64,000 nucleotides of DNA from Nitrobacter hamburgensis X14 (GCF_000013885.1 NC_007964.1:2652001-2716000); one strand, 5' to 3'. Shown: positions 38,052 through 47,797, numbered from the stretch's first letter. Numbers and translations: made by a program. Notes: generated by a model not told the origin, from the sequence alone.

Positions 38052-38708
38052 TCAATCGGCCTCTAGTTTCTCGATCACGAAGGTTTCCGTGAGCCCCTGC
38101 TCGGTCCACTGCTGAAATGCCGGCAGCGACATCATCGCATCCATGTACGCCCGCACCGGCGGCGTCACGACGATCGCATAGGTCCGGAAGCGATGGACCA
38201 CCGGCCCATACATGGCATCGGCTGCACTGAAGGCTCCGAACAGGAACGGCCCGGCCTTCGCGAACTGCTGGTGGCAATCCGTCCAAATCTCCTGGATACG
38301 GGCGATGTCGGCGCGCGCATTGTCGGAAAGCGTCTTCGCACCGACCGGCCGATGCAGGTTCATCCCACACTCGTTTCGCAGTGCTGCAAAGCCCGAATGC
38401 ATTTCCGCCGAGACCGACCGTGCGTATGCGCGGCTGGCCGGGTCCGCCGGCCACAGACCCGCCTCCGGAAACCGTTCGGCGAGGTATTCGATGATCGCCA
38501 GCGAATCCCAGACCGTCACGTCACCATCGATCAGCGCGGGGACCTTGCCGGCGGGGGTTACATCGAGGATGCGCTGTTTGTCGGCGGCGCCGGTGTAGAG
38601 CGGAATAAATCTCTCCTCGAATGCAATGCCGCTGGCCTTGAGCGCCAGCCAGGGCCGCATCGACCACGACGAATAATTCTTGTTCCCGATCACGAGCGTC
38701 AGCGTCAT
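38052..38708 (-). CDS. Glutathione S-transferase family protein
   Basis: A 218-residue GST. The N-terminal thioredoxin-like domain opens MTLTLVIGNKNYSSWSMRPW, with the SSWSMR active-site segment typical of a bacterial GST subgroup, then TPAGKVPALIDGDVTVWDSL and IIEYLAERFPE (glutathione-binding). The helical C-terminal domain follows. Likely roles are detoxification or redox chemistry with glutathione; the substrate is unknown. The ATG at 38708 is the normal family start; longer frames upstream are fortuitous. Confidence 0.93.
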   Translation of the reverse strand: MTLTLVIGNKNYSSWSMRPWLALKASGIAFEERFIPLYTGAADKQRILDVTPAGKVPALIDGDVTVWDSLAIIEYLAERFPEAGLWPADPASRAYARSVSAEMHSGFAALRNECGMNLHRPVGAKTLSDNARADIARIQEIWTDCHQQFAKAGPFLFGAFSAADAMYGPVVHRFRTYAIVVTPPVRAYMDAMMSLPAFQQWTEQGLTETFVIEKLEAD

Positions 38709-38779
38709 TTCGATTTCACTCCTGTGCCCGCAAACTGGCGCGCGACGGCAAACATGCCACAAGCACCAACTGTTTCGAA

Positions 38780-39643
38780 TTATCCGCCCACGAAATCGCG
38801 CGGCGTGAAACTGAGATCGAGGACCTTCCACTCGTCGTATTTGTCCGGCGGCAGCATCGCGTAGGGTTGGCACGCCACCAACGCCGCGATCGCGCCCTTC
38901 ATCAAGGCCGGCCCCTTCGCCGACGCACTGGCTTCGATCAAGGCAGGCGGCGCGGCGATTTTGCCATCGGTGGTGAACGGCACGCGCAGCACGATGCGAA
39001 TGTTGTCGCCGGGCGAGACGGATGCGGGCATCTTCGAACAGGTTTTGAGATGACGCCGGAACTGCGCGGTATCCATCGCCGGAATATCCGCCTTGGTGGC
39101 TTCCGCAGCACCACTGCCGTCGCCAACGCCACTCACCGGCAGACCGAGCAGAACGCCATACCTGACGCTGATATCGGGCTCCGGCGCATTGTACGATGGC
39201 GGGGGTGCAGGACGCGGCTGCGGCGCAGGCTGGAGCGCCGCTTGTTTCGAGGCGGGCGGCATGGGAGCGCTCGATGACGGTGCCGGCAGAGAAGTCTCCG
39301 AGGATGCAGGCGAAGCCTGGGCCGGCGTAGATTGCGCTTTGGCTGTGGCCGCTTTCGTATCCGCCGTATCTGCCTGCGGCTTGTCGTCCGGACTATCGAA
39401 CGTGTCGGTCGAGGATGTTTGCGGCGGTTCCGGGAGAGCCTCCTTCGCGGGGGAAGGAATCTCCTTCGACGATACGATATCGACCGCAATCGGCTCGGGC
39501 GAGACATAGTCGAATGGATGCGCCTCGGCAAAGAACAGGCCGGCCGCCAAAGCCATGTGACCGGCAAACGATGCCGCGGCCGACCGTATGAGCACCTGCG
39601 ATTCCATCTCTTCCGTTAACCGCGCCACCCGTGCCGCCATCAT
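38780..39643 (-). CDS. TonB/TolA-like envelope protein
   Basis: A 287-residue protein with an N-terminal membrane helix (IRSAAASFAGHMALAAGLFF), a long Pro/Ala/Ser-rich periplasm-spanning linker, and a C-terminal domain (AMDTAQFRRHLKTCSKMPAS, IRIVLRVPFTTDGKIAAPPA). The domain resembles the TolA/TonB C-terminal fold in layout. Such proteins couple inner-membrane energy to outer-membrane receptors or to envelope constriction. No ExbB/ExbD or Tol gene is nearby, so the partner is not clear. A start at 39607 (MESQVLIRSAAAS) is possible. Confidence 0.7.
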   Translation of the reverse strand: MMAARVARLTEEMESQVLIRSAAASFAGHMALAAGLFFAEAHPFDYVSPEPIAVDIVSSKEIPSPAKEALPEPPQTSSTDTFDSPDDKPQADTADTKAATAKAQSTPAQASPASSETSLPAPSSSAPMPPASKQAALQPAPQPRPAPPPSYNAPEPDISVRYGVLLGLPVSGVGDGSGAAEATKADIPAMDTAQFRRHLKTCSKMPASVSPGDNIRIVLRVPFTTDGKIAAPPALIEASASAKGPALMKGAIAALVACQPYAMLPPDKYDEWKVLDLSFTPRDFVGG

Positions 39644-39744
39644 AACGGCCGGCCTCGGTTCCGTATGCAGCTATTTTGAATCGACGCACGGTATTGGACC
39701 ATTGCTCTTGCCGGGCAACTGTCATTGCGTCATGGCATCAGCCC

Positions 39745-40014
39745 ATGACCACACAAGATTCGCAGCCGGCGCTCTCCCTCGAAGACAATATTCTCAAGGT
39801 TCTGACGCGCGACATCACCAAGACGCTGAGCGCTCCCGAACTCGCACAGGCGATTGCCGCTGAATCCGACTGGCATCGCCTGCTGATGCCGATCCGGCGC
39901 GCGGCCGTGGCACTGGCTCAATCCGGGCGCCTCGTGATCTATCGCAAAGGCAAACCAGCCGATCCCCTGGACTTCCGCGGCGTGTACCGACTGGGCCTGC
40001 CGCGGCTGGACTGA
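39745..40014 (+). CDS. DUF3253 family protein
   Basis: An 89-residue protein of the DUF3253 type, a small winged-helix-like fold (LEDNILKVLTRDITKTLSAP, LAQAIAAESDWHRLLMPIRR, AAVALAQSGRLVIYRKGKPA, then DPLDFRGVYRLGLP). The family is widespread in proteobacteria; function is unknown, and DNA binding is guessed from the fold. It ends eight bases before the stop of the convergent YdcF-like gene. Confidence 0.85.
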   Translation: MTTQDSQPALSLEDNILKVLTRDITKTLSAPELAQAIAAESDWHRLLMPIRRAAVALAQSGRLVIYRKGKPADPLDFRGVYRLGLPRLD

Positions 40015-40022
40015 ACGGTTCT

Positions 40023-40826
40023 TTATCGCTGCCGCGGCCCCGGAAACAACGCATCGCTCCGTCCCGTCAGCCGGTAGGCCAGCAGGCCGCACCATTCGTG
40101 GACGGCGGTATCGGCACGAGCAAGGCCCGCGCTCAGCCTGTCGAACGGCGTCCACGCATCGATCCAGCCCCGCGTGCGCCAATCGACCGGATAGGCTTCG
40201 ACATCCAGGCCCGCCTTGCGAAACACGCCGATCGATCGCGGCATGTGATAGGCCGACGTCACCAGCAGCCAGCGTTCACCTGGCTTTGGCGAAACCAGCT
40301 TGCGGGTGAAACGCGCATTTTCATCGGTGGTCCGCGACTCGCTTTCGAGCACGATGCGCTCGGGTGATATTCCGAAAGTCTCCAGCAGCCGCCCGGCGAT
40401 CGGCGCTTCGGAAACCGGATCCGCGATCAGATTTGCGCTTCCGCCGCTGTAGACGACCCGTGCCCTGGGGAAGCGCCGCGCTAATTCGAGTCCGCCGATG
40501 ATCCGCTCCGCGGCCCCGTTGACTTCCACGGCCTTCCGCGCCGCCGAGAGTTCGGGCTCGATGGCTCCGCCGAGGATGATGATCCCGTCCGGCTCGCGGC
40601 CGTCGAAATGCCATGCAGGAAAGCGCTCCGACAATGTCAGGAGCAACACGTTGCCGAGCGGTGAATAGCCGAAAATCAGCAGCGCCATCACTCCCGTCGC
40701 CAGCAAACCCGTGCCGGCGCGCCGCCGTTTCATGATCAGCAGACACAGGCCCAGACCGCAGACGAGCGCGGTCGCGTTCGACGGCAGTGCGATAAATCCG
40801 ACTATTTTGGAGAGCAGGAAGAACAT
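40023..40826 (-). CDS. YdcF/ElyC family membrane protein (DUF218)
   Basis: A 267-residue protein with two N-terminal membrane helices (FFLLSKIVGFIALPSNATAL and GLLATGVMALLIFGYSPLGN) and a DUF218 domain (DGIIILGGAIEPELSAARKA, RVVYSGGSANLIADPVSEAP, LLVTSAYHMPRSIGVFRKAG). The family includes ElyC, linked to undecaprenyl-phosphate and envelope metabolism; the local function is not known. The ATG at 40826 places the membrane helix at the N-terminus. Confidence 0.88.
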   Translation of the reverse strand: MFFLLSKIVGFIALPSNATALVCGLGLCLLIMKRRRAGTGLLATGVMALLIFGYSPLGNVLLLTLSERFPAWHFDGREPDGIIILGGAIEPELSAARKAVEVNGAAERIIGGLELARRFPRARVVYSGGSANLIADPVSEAPIAGRLLETFGISPERIVLESESRTTDENARFTRKLVSPKPGERWLLVTSAYHMPRSIGVFRKAGLDVEAYPVDWRTRGWIDAWTPFDRLSAGLARADTAVHEWCGLLAYRLTGRSDALFPGPRQR

Positions 40827-40919
40827 GCAATCAGCCGGCAAGCAGAGGCGCGCCTTGCATGCGTGATCTCCAGACCAAGATCAATGACAGAGCACAAGGC
40901 ATCGCGCGCGCCCTGCGAG

Positions 40920-41738
40920 CTAATCCCATTTCGGGGCGAATCCGAAATCGGTCAGGCGTCCGTTAGCGTTGCCCATTGCCGATATCCGCGCCATCTCGTC
41001 ATCGGTCAACGTGAAGTCGAAAATCTCGATGTTCTCCGACAGCCGTTCTATTCGCGATGTCCGCGGTATAGCCGGCACGTTTTGCTGAATCAGCCAGCGC
41101 AGGCAAACCTGTGCCGCAGTCTTGCCGTGAGCGACCCCGATCCGGGCCAGCGCTTCATCGTTCTTGATGCGACCCTTGGCGACGGGGCTATAGGCGACCA
41201 AAGCCATATCGTGGCGCCGGCACGCTTCCAGAACCTTGGCCTGATCGAGATACGGATGATACTCGACCTGATCGCAAACCAGAGGCTCCGGACAGAGCGC
41301 GACCGCCTGCTCGATCAAGGCGACGGTGAAATTCGACACGCCGATATGACGCGCCATGCCGAGCCGCCTGACGTTTGCAAGCGCGCTCAACGTCTCAGCC
41401 AGCGGAACTCGCGGATTGGGCCAGTGCAGCAACACCAGATCGATCTGCGCAAGGCGCAGTTGCTTGAGGCTTTCCTTGACGGACCGCTCGAGATCGTTGG
41501 GCGCGAAATGCGTGGTCCAGACCTTGGTCGTGACGAAAACATCGTCCCGACCGATGCCGGACGCACGCAGGCCTTCGCCGACTTCGCGTTCGTTCTCATA
41601 CATCTGCGCGGTGTCGATATGGCGGTAGCCGAACCTGATCGCCTGCTCGACGAGGCGAGCGCAGGCCCGGCCGCGAAGCTCCCATGTGCCCAGTCCGATA
41701 GCCGGAATGCGCGCGCCATTGGCCTCAATGAACTGCAT
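40920..41738 (-). CDS. Aldo/keto reductase
   Basis: A 272-residue TIM-barrel NADPH-dependent reductase. The catalytic tetrad region is visible: Asp and Tyr in GYRHIDTAQMYENEREVGEG, Lys in FVTTKVWTTHF, His in LVLLHWPNPR. Cofactor segments are HIGVSNFTVALIEQ, QVEYHPYLDQAKVL and the late PAIPRTSRIERLSENIEIFD. The dehydratase-free barrel length matches DkgA/B-like 2,5-diketogluconate reductases, but the substrate cannot be told. It stands alone between convergent or divergent neighbours. Confidence 0.94.
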   Translation of the reverse strand: MQFIEANGARIPAIGLGTWELRGRACARLVEQAIRFGYRHIDTAQMYENEREVGEGLRASGIGRDDVFVTTKVWTTHFAPNDLERSVKESLKQLRLAQIDLVLLHWPNPRVPLAETLSALANVRRLGMARHIGVSNFTVALIEQAVALCPEPLVCDQVEYHPYLDQAKVLEACRRHDMALVAYSPVAKGRIKNDEALARIGVAHGKTAAQVCLRWLIQQNVPAIPRTSRIERLSENIEIFDFTLTDDEMARISAMGNANGRLTDFGFAPKWD

Positions 41739-41838
41739 CGCAACCTCCGGCTATCGCGCCGAGAGTAAACTGAGCCTTTGTGCGGATATTATGCCGTTTG
41801 CGACAACGCGCCAGCAATCCCGACACCACCGAACGCGT

Positions 41839-42204
41839 TCAGCCGGCGATATGTCTGTCGAGGGCAGCGAACACGGTTTCGGGCGCGTGCGCAATGACCG
41901 CAAGAAGCGCGCGCGCGGGTCCTCGCGGCGCCCGCTTGCCCTGCTCCCAGTTGCGGATGGTTTCAACGGGAACGCCCAGTCGCGCCGCGAACTCGATCTG
42001 GGTCAGACGCGCCCGCTGACGCAGGTCTCTGACCTCAGGCACTGTAGCCGGAGGTAGACTAGCTGGTGATACTGTGGTCGGCGCAAACCCTGCAACATGA
42101 TCCGAAGCGGGATTCGCGACGGGCATGGGCGGCGCAAGCGGAAACTCTTGCCCATCGCGGATTTCCACGATCCGTCCGTCCGCTTTCAAACGCAAGCGCT
42201 GCAT
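41839..42204 (-). CDS. XRE-type HTH protein
   Basis: A 121-residue protein. The N-terminal half (MQRLRLKADGRIVEIRDGQE) has a short beta segment and a Pro/Ala linker. The C-terminal half is an XRE HTH (VRDLRQRARLTQIEFAARLG, VPVETIRNWEQGKRAPRGPA), similar to HigA-type antitoxin or NadS-like regulators. No toxin gene is adjacent, so it is more likely a solitary regulator. The ATG at 42204 ends a longer minus-strand frame that is only a shadow of the divergent deacetylase gene. Confidence 0.8.
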   Translation of the reverse strand: MQRLRLKADGRIVEIRDGQEFPLAPPMPVANPASDHVAGFAPTTVSPASLPPATVPEVRDLRQRARLTQIEFAARLGVPVETIRNWEQGKRAPRGPARALLAVIAHAPETVFAALDRHIAG

Positions 42205-42357
42205 GACCACCTCTGATTCAAGTGGATGGTCCGCGATGTGCGTTAAGACGCGGTGAACAGTAGGACAATCGCCGTGGCGATCGCCAATAGAATAGGCCAT
42301 ACCAAACGCCGCGGCACCCGTGTAGACGATGAGGTACTGCCGGTCCGGAACAGCGCC

Positions 42358-43155
42358 ATGGTCATATTGAGGCTTACGCTTCTCGTTTTTGTTGCATGGA
42401 CCACCTCGGCATGGGCCAGCGACTGCCCGCGCCAGGGAACGCTCGGCACGTCGCGTATCCTCGAGGTCGATGCCGCCAAATATCCCCGTGTCGGCCTCAA
42501 GAGCTTTCCTCAAACGCTCCCGCTCGACGACAAGGAAGTGGTCCTCACCTTCGACGACGGGCCTGCGGCAACAACGCCGCGGATTCTGGCTGCGCTCGCT
42601 CGCGAATGCGTCCTCGCGACCTTTTTCCAGGTCGGCAGGAGTTCGCAGGCGTTGCCGGGCCTCGTCAAGAAAGTGACAATGGGCGGCCATACGCTGGGGC
42701 ATCACACATGGTCGCATCCGCACCTCAATGCGATGACTTTTGAAACCGCCAGGGACAACATCGACCGCGGCATCGCCGCCGACGAAGCCGCCCTCCACGG
42801 CAAGGCGACGAACGTCCCCAGCACGCCGTTTTTCCGCTTTCCATACTTCGAATCGACGCCCGAACTGCTCGAAATGCTGCAAGCCAGGGGAATCGTTGTG
42901 TTCGGCGCCGATTTCTGGGCCAGCGACTGGTTGCCGATGACCCCGCAGGATGAATTGAAACTGATCACCGGCCGGTTGAAGGCTGCGCGGAAGGGCATCA
43001 TCCTGTTTCACGACCCCCGCGCGCAAACCGCTGCCATGCTGCCCGATTTCCTGAAATATCTGCGCGTCAACGGCTATCGCGTGGTGCATGTCGTCCCGAA
43101 GCCGAAAGGCGCGGACATGCATGGGAACGCAGACGACACCCCGAAAACCCACTAG
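42358..43155 (+). CDS. Polysaccharide deacetylase (NodB homology) 1
   Basis: A 265-residue secreted deacetylase. The signal peptide is MVILRLTLLVFVAWTTSAWA. NodB motifs are all present: TFDDGP (catalytic base and metal Asp), HTWSHPHLN (metal histidines), RFPYFES (RxPY), ADFWASDW, and ILFHD near the end. Expected activity is metal-dependent N-deacetylation of a GlcNAc-type polymer in the envelope. The start at 42358 gives the signal peptide; an upstream in-frame ATG at 42253 lacks one. A paralogue follows 86 bp downstream. Confidence 0.88.
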   Translation: MVILRLTLLVFVAWTTSAWASDCPRQGTLGTSRILEVDAAKYPRVGLKSFPQTLPLDDKEVVLTFDDGPAATTPRILAALARECVLATFFQVGRSSQALPGLVKKVTMGGHTLGHHTWSHPHLNAMTFETARDNIDRGIAADEAALHGKATNVPSTPFFRFPYFESTPELLEMLQARGIVVFGADFWASDWLPMTPQDELKLITGRLKAARKGIILFHDPRAQTAAMLPDFLKYLRVNGYRVVHVVPKPKGADMHGNADDTPKTH

Positions 43156-43241
43156 CGCTCCATTGCCGATGGGTTAAGGCTGCATTCATCGCCCGGCCGG
43201 TAGTTTCGGGCCAAAATGGACGGTGCGAAGGTATTTTTCGA

Positions 43242-44528
43242 ATGGCAAAGACATTCAACGGAGCCTGGCTGAGGCCACAGTGGATTCTTTGCCTCGGCCT
43301 GCTCGCCGCCACCTTGGAATTCACCACATTTCCTGCCCGGGCCGGCAACTGTCCCGGCAACCCCGATGCCCTCGGAACCTCCCGGACGCTGGTCGTGGAC
43401 CCGCGCGAACATCCCCGCATCGGCACCATGCAATACCCGGAAACGTTGCCGCTGCGGGATCATGAGGTGGTGCTGACCTTCGACGACGGCCCACTGCCGC
43501 CGCATAGCCTCCAGGTTCTCGATATCCTCGCTCGGGAATGCGTGAAGGCGACCTTCTTTACGATCGGCCGGATGGCGCACGACTATCCGCAAGACCTCCG
43601 CCGGGTGCTGGCGGCGGGTCATTCCATCGGCACCCATTCGCAGAACCATCCGCTCAGCATGAACCGGATGCCGATCGAACGAGTGCGACAGGAAATCGAT
43701 GACGGCATCGCTTCTGCAGCGGCGGCATTGGGCGATCCTGCGGCTGTGGCGCCTTTCATGCGCATTCCCGGCCTGCTGCGGGCGAAGGGCGTCGAGGATT
43801 ATCTGGCGTCGAAAGGCATTCAGGTCTGGAGCGCAGACTTTCCGGCGGACGACTGGCGGCACATTTCGGCCGATCGCGTCTATCAACTCGCGATCAGCCG
43901 GATCGAAGCCAAGGGTAAAGGCATTTTGCTGTTGCACGACATCCAGGCGCGGACGGTGGCGGCACTGCCCCGGATTCTCCGCACGCTGAAGGAACGCGGC
44001 TACCGCATCGTTCACGTGGTGCCGGCCACGCCCAATCTGCCGAAGACACCGACCGAGCCGCAGGACTGGCGGCTGCATCCGACCCCGGAAACGGTCGCGA
44101 TCTCGCATTGGCCCAAGGTGCCGAGCTTCAGTTTTGCAAACATCGGCACGCTCCCCGCTCCGGCGATCTCGGATTCCGATCTGCACGATGGCCAGCTGGT
44201 GCTTTTGCCCGAGGCTTTCGACCGCTCGCGGCGTTTCGTGCGCGGCGCCGTGCCGCTGCCGGAGGAGCCGCTATGGCCGCGCCAATCGGCGGTGGTTGCT
44301 GGCGCCGCCACAGACACGTTTCCCGTGCCCGCGCAAAATGTGTTCGCGATCCAGGAAAAATCCGCTGTTCCGCTCAACGCCGTCGTTCCGCTGCCGCGCC
44401 ACGTCACGCAAACCGCCGAGCCAAGTGATGGCGTCGATGAAATTGCACATCTGATTTCGATCGATGCGAGCGCCGCGAAGCGCACGATTCCGGGAAGCGC
44501 GCCGGTGACTCAACCCGGATTTCACTAG
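43242..44528 (+). CDS. Polysaccharide deacetylase (NodB homology) 2, with C-terminal extension
   Basis: A 428-residue paralogue of the preceding gene. The signal segment is ILCLGLLAATLEFTTFPARA, then the shared DALGTSRTLVVDPREHPRIG block. TFDDGP, HSQNHPLSM, ADFPADDW and LLLHDI are kept. The RxPY motif is RIPG, with Gly in place of Tyr, so catalysis or substrate may differ. The last 150 residues are an unshared Pro/Ala-rich extension. Tandem duplication is clear from the common mature N-terminus. The genes are probably one operon. Confidence 0.87.
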   Translation: MAKTFNGAWLRPQWILCLGLLAATLEFTTFPARAGNCPGNPDALGTSRTLVVDPREHPRIGTMQYPETLPLRDHEVVLTFDDGPLPPHSLQVLDILARECVKATFFTIGRMAHDYPQDLRRVLAAGHSIGTHSQNHPLSMNRMPIERVRQEIDDGIASAAAALGDPAAVAPFMRIPGLLRAKGVEDYLASKGIQVWSADFPADDWRHISADRVYQLAISRIEAKGKGILLLHDIQARTVAALPRILRTLKERGYRIVHVVPATPNLPKTPTEPQDWRLHPTPETVAISHWPKVPSFSFANIGTLPAPAISDSDLHDGQLVLLPEAFDRSRRFVRGAVPLPEEPLWPRQSAVVAGAATDTFPVPAQNVFAIQEKSAVPLNAVVPLPRHVTQTAEPSDGVDEIAHLISIDASAAKRTIPGSAPVTQPGFH

Positions 44529-44589
44529 CGCGTATCCCGCAAGAACAAGCGGTGGCTTACTTATATACCGAGGTTCTGCTCGAAGCCCC

Positions 44590-44820
44590 TCAGCTCCGGT
44601 CGCGCGCCGCCCCGAGAACAATGTCCTCGGCTTCCATCTGCGCCATGTCGAGCAGATAGCCGAGAGTTTCAAGACCGTGGCGCCGGGCAATCAGCCCAAG
44701 ATCGGCGACCGCCGCCGCCAGATAGCGCGCGGCCTCGTCCGGACCGCCGTCACTGGCGGATTCGCCCCCGCAGGCCCTGTTGTCGCGGGAATCCTCTTTC
44801 CGGTCTGGTCGTCCCCTCAT
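44590..44820 (-). CDS. Conserved small hypothetical protein
   Basis: A 76-residue protein with a polar Arg/Asp/Gly-rich N-terminus and a helical C-terminal half (AARYLAAAVADLGLIARRHG, LETLGYLLDMAQMEAEDIVL). The LGYLLDMAQMEAE helix pair is familiar from small Bradyrhizobium-group proteins of unknown function. It converges on the second deacetylase, with 61 bp between the stops. Confidence 0.65.
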   Translation of the reverse strand: MRGRPDRKEDSRDNRACGGESASDGGPDEAARYLAAAVADLGLIARRHGLETLGYLLDMAQMEAEDIVLGAARDRS

Positions 44821-45060
44821 CCCGGAGACTCCTTCTCATCACAGTCAGGGTGGAACCTGCTCGCTTCCATTACCCTTTATGATTATACATCTATAGGTAG
44901 AATTATGTTATAAACACAACATTTAAGAGAAGCGAGATCGAAGGTTTTCACACAAGTCTATTTGACTTAAGGGCGTGCTGCACCCATGTTCGCCCCGAAA
45001 CCGTCCGCGCATCTCTCGCGGAACCGGCCTCGAGTTTTCCCATTAAGCTATTGGAATAAC

Positions 45061-47796
45061 ATGAATATCGTCATTGTTGAGTCGCCTGCAAAGGCCAAGA
45101 CGATCAACAAGTATCTAGGCGCTTCCTACGAGGTGCTGGCTTCGTTCGGCCACGTCCGCGACCTCCCCGCTAAAAACGGATCGGTCGATCCGGATGCCAA
45201 TTTCCAGATGATCTGGGAGGTCGATCCCAAAGCCGTCGGCCGACTCAACGACATCGCCAAATCGCTCAAGGGCGCCGACAAGCTCATCCTCGCCACCGAC
45301 CCCGATCGCGAGGGCGAGGCGATCTCCTGGCATGTGCTCGAGGTGCTGAAGCAGAAGCGCGCGCTGAAGGACCAGAAGATCGAGCGCGTCGTCTTCAACG
45401 CCATCACCAAGCAGGCCGTCACCGACGCGATGAAGAATCCTCGCCAGATTGACGGCGCGCTGGTCGACGCCTACATGGCGCGCCGTGCGCTCGACTATCT
45501 GGTCGGCTTCACCCTCTCCCCGGTGTTGTGGCGCAAGCTGCCCGGCGCCCGCTCGGCCGGGCGCGTGCAGTCGGTCGCCTTGCGGCTGGTCTGCAGCCGC
45601 GAGATCGAGATCGAGAAATTCGTCCCGCGCGAATACTGGTCGCTGATCGCGACCCTGGCGACGCCGCGCGGCGACACCTTCGAAGCTCGCCTGGTCGGCG
45701 CCGACGGCAAGAAAATTCAGCGGCTCGATATCGGCAGCGGCGCCGAGGCCGAGGATTTCAGGAAGGCGATCGAGGCCGCCAATTTCATCGTCTCGACCGT
45801 CGAGGCGAAACCGGCGCGCCGCAATCCGCAGGCGCCATTCACCACTTCGACGCTGCAGCAGGAGGCGAGCCGCAAGCTCGGCTTCGCACCCGCGCATACG
45901 ATGCGGATCGCGCAACGACTCTATGAAGGCATCGACATCGGCGGCGAGACCACCGGCCTCATCACTTACATGCGAACCGACGGCGTGCAGATCGACGGCT
46001 CGGCGATCACGCAAGCGCGCAAGGTGATCGGCGAGGATTATGGCAACGCCTACGTGCCGGACGCACCGCGCCAGTATCAGACCAAGGCCAAGAACGCGCA
46101 GGAAGCCCATGAGGCGATCCGCCCGACCGACCTGTCGCGCCGTCCCGCGGACATGAAGCGGCGTCTCGATGCCGATCAGGCGAGACTCTATGAGCTGATC
46201 TGGATCCGGACCATCGCCAGCCAGATGGAATCGGCGGAACTGGAACGCACCACCGTCGACATCGCGGCCAGGGCCGGATCGCGCGTGCTGGAACTGCGCG
46301 CCAGCGGCCAGGTCATCAAGTTCGACGGCTTCCTGGCGCTATATCAGGAAGGCCGCGACGACGAGGAAGACGAGGACAGCCGTCGTCTTCCCGCCATGAG
46401 CGACGGCGAAGCGTTGAGGCGCGAGAACCTCAGCGTCACCCAGCATTTCACCGAACCGCCACCGCGCTTCTCGGAAGCCTCGCTGGTCAAGCGCATGGAG
46501 GAGCTCGGCATCGGCCGACCCTCGACCTATGCCTCGATCCTGCAGGTGCTCAAGGATCGCGGCTACGTCAAACTCGAGAAGAAACGGCTCTATGGCGAAG
46601 ACAAGGGCCGCGTCGTCGTCGCGTTCCTGGAGAATTTCTTTGCGCGCTACGTCGAATACGACTTCACCGCCAACCTCGAGGAGCAGCTCGATCGCATCTC
46701 GAATAACGAGGTGTCGTGGCAGCAGGTCCTGAAGGATTTCTGGAACGACTTCATCGGCGTCGTCAATGAGATCAAGGACGTCCGCGTTTCCGAAGTGCTC
46801 GACGTGCTCGACAACATGCTCGGGCCGCACATCTATGCGCCGCGCGAGGATGGCGGCGACCCCCGCCAGTGCCCCACCTGCGGGACCGGAAAACTGAACC
46901 TCAAGGCCGGAAAGTTCGGCGCGTTCGTCGGCTGCTCCAACTACCCGGAATGCCGCTACACCCGTCCCCTCGCCGCCGATGGCGAGGCCGGCGGCGACCG
47001 CATTCTCGGCAAAGATCCGGAGAGCGGTCTCGATGTAACGGTGAAGTCCGGCCGCTTCGGACCCTACATCCAGCTCGGCGAGCCCAGCGATTATGGCGAG
47101 GGCGAAAAGCCGAAACGCGCGGGCATTCCGAAGAACACGTCGCCCGCTGACATGGAGCTGGACCTCGCCGTGAAGCTCCTTTCGCTGCCGCGTGAGATCG
47201 GTAAGCATCCGGAGACCGGCGAGCCGATCACCGCCGGCATAGGCCGCTTCGGTCCGTTCGTACGGCATGAAAAAACCTATGCGAGTCTTGAAGCCGGCGA
47301 CGAGGTGTTCGACATCGGCCTCAACCGCGCGGTGACGCTGATTGCAGAGAAAATCGCAAAGGGGCCGAGCCGGCGCTTTGGCGCCGATCCCGGCAAGCCG
47401 CTCGGCGAGCATCCGACACTCGGTTCCGTCGCGGTGAAGAGCGGACGTTATGGCGCCTATGTCACGGCAGGCGGCGTCAACGCGACCATCCCGAGCGACA
47501 AGACCCAGGACACCATCACCCTGCCCGAGGCCATCGCGCTGATCGACGAACGCGCCGCCAAGGGCGGCGGCAAGCCGAAGCGCGCGGCAAAGAAGGCCAA
47601 GTCCGCCGGGACTGAAAGGACCGGCAAGGCCGGCGCCGTGGCAGCAAAGCCGGCCAAAAAGGCGGCTGCAAAACAGGCCTCCGTCAAGCCGAAGTCCGCC
47701 GCGGTGAGCAAGGCGCGCGGCTCGATCGCGGCAGTCAAACCGCCGGCCAAGGCTGAAAAAGCGCCCGCAAAGAAGAGTGCTGGCAAGAACGGCTGA
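45061..47796 (+). CDS. topA: DNA topoisomerase I
   Basis: A 911-residue type IA topoisomerase relaxing negative supercoils. The Toprim domain starts MNIVIVESPAKAKTINKYLG, with DPDREGEAISWHV. The active-site Tyr is in GLITYMRTDGVQ. The C-terminal zinc element is CPTCGTGKLN ... GCSNYPECRY, followed by repeated KSGRFGPYIQLG and KSGRYGAYVTAGG units. A Lys/Ala-rich tail of about 70 residues is usual in this group. ATG 45061 is at the canonical N-terminus; an upstream ATG at 44986 adds 25 unlikely residues. rnr follows with a two-base gap. Confidence 0.97.
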   Translation: MNIVIVESPAKAKTINKYLGASYEVLASFGHVRDLPAKNGSVDPDANFQMIWEVDPKAVGRLNDIAKSLKGADKLILATDPDREGEAISWHVLEVLKQKRALKDQKIERVVFNAITKQAVTDAMKNPRQIDGALVDAYMARRALDYLVGFTLSPVLWRKLPGARSAGRVQSVALRLVCSREIEIEKFVPREYWSLIATLATPRGDTFEARLVGADGKKIQRLDIGSGAEAEDFRKAIEAANFIVSTVEAKPARRNPQAPFTTSTLQQEASRKLGFAPAHTMRIAQRLYEGIDIGGETTGLITYMRTDGVQIDGSAITQARKVIGEDYGNAYVPDAPRQYQTKAKNAQEAHEAIRPTDLSRRPADMKRRLDADQARLYELIWIRTIASQMESAELERTTVDIAARAGSRVLELRASGQVIKFDGFLALYQEGRDDEEDEDSRRLPAMSDGEALRRENLSVTQHFTEPPPRFSEASLVKRMEELGIGRPSTYASILQVLKDRGYVKLEKKRLYGEDKGRVVVAFLENFFARYVEYDFTANLEEQLDRISNNEVSWQQVLKDFWNDFIGVVNEIKDVRVSEVLDVLDNMLGPHIYAPREDGGDPRQCPTCGTGKLNLKAGKFGAFVGCSNYPECRYTRPLAADGEAGGDRILGKDPESGLDVTVKSGRFGPYIQLGEPSDYGEGEKPKRAGIPKNTSPADMELDLAVKLLSLPREIGKHPETGEPITAGIGRFGPFVRHEKTYASLEAGDEVFDIGLNRAVTLIAEKIAKGPSRRFGADPGKPLGEHPTLGSVAVKSGRYGAYVTAGGVNATIPSDKTQDTITLPEAIALIDERAAKGGGKPKRAAKKAKSAGTERTGKAGAVAAKPAKKAAAKQASVKPKSAAVSKARGSIAAVKPPAKAEKAPAKKSAGKNG

Positions 47797-47797
47797 C

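Noticed and set aside
41839..43152. Long minus-strand frame joining the XRE gene to a region opposite the first deacetylase
   Set aside because: Only the last 121 codons look protein-like. The rest is antisense to the NodB-type gene, and an ATG at 42204 starts the HTH protein.
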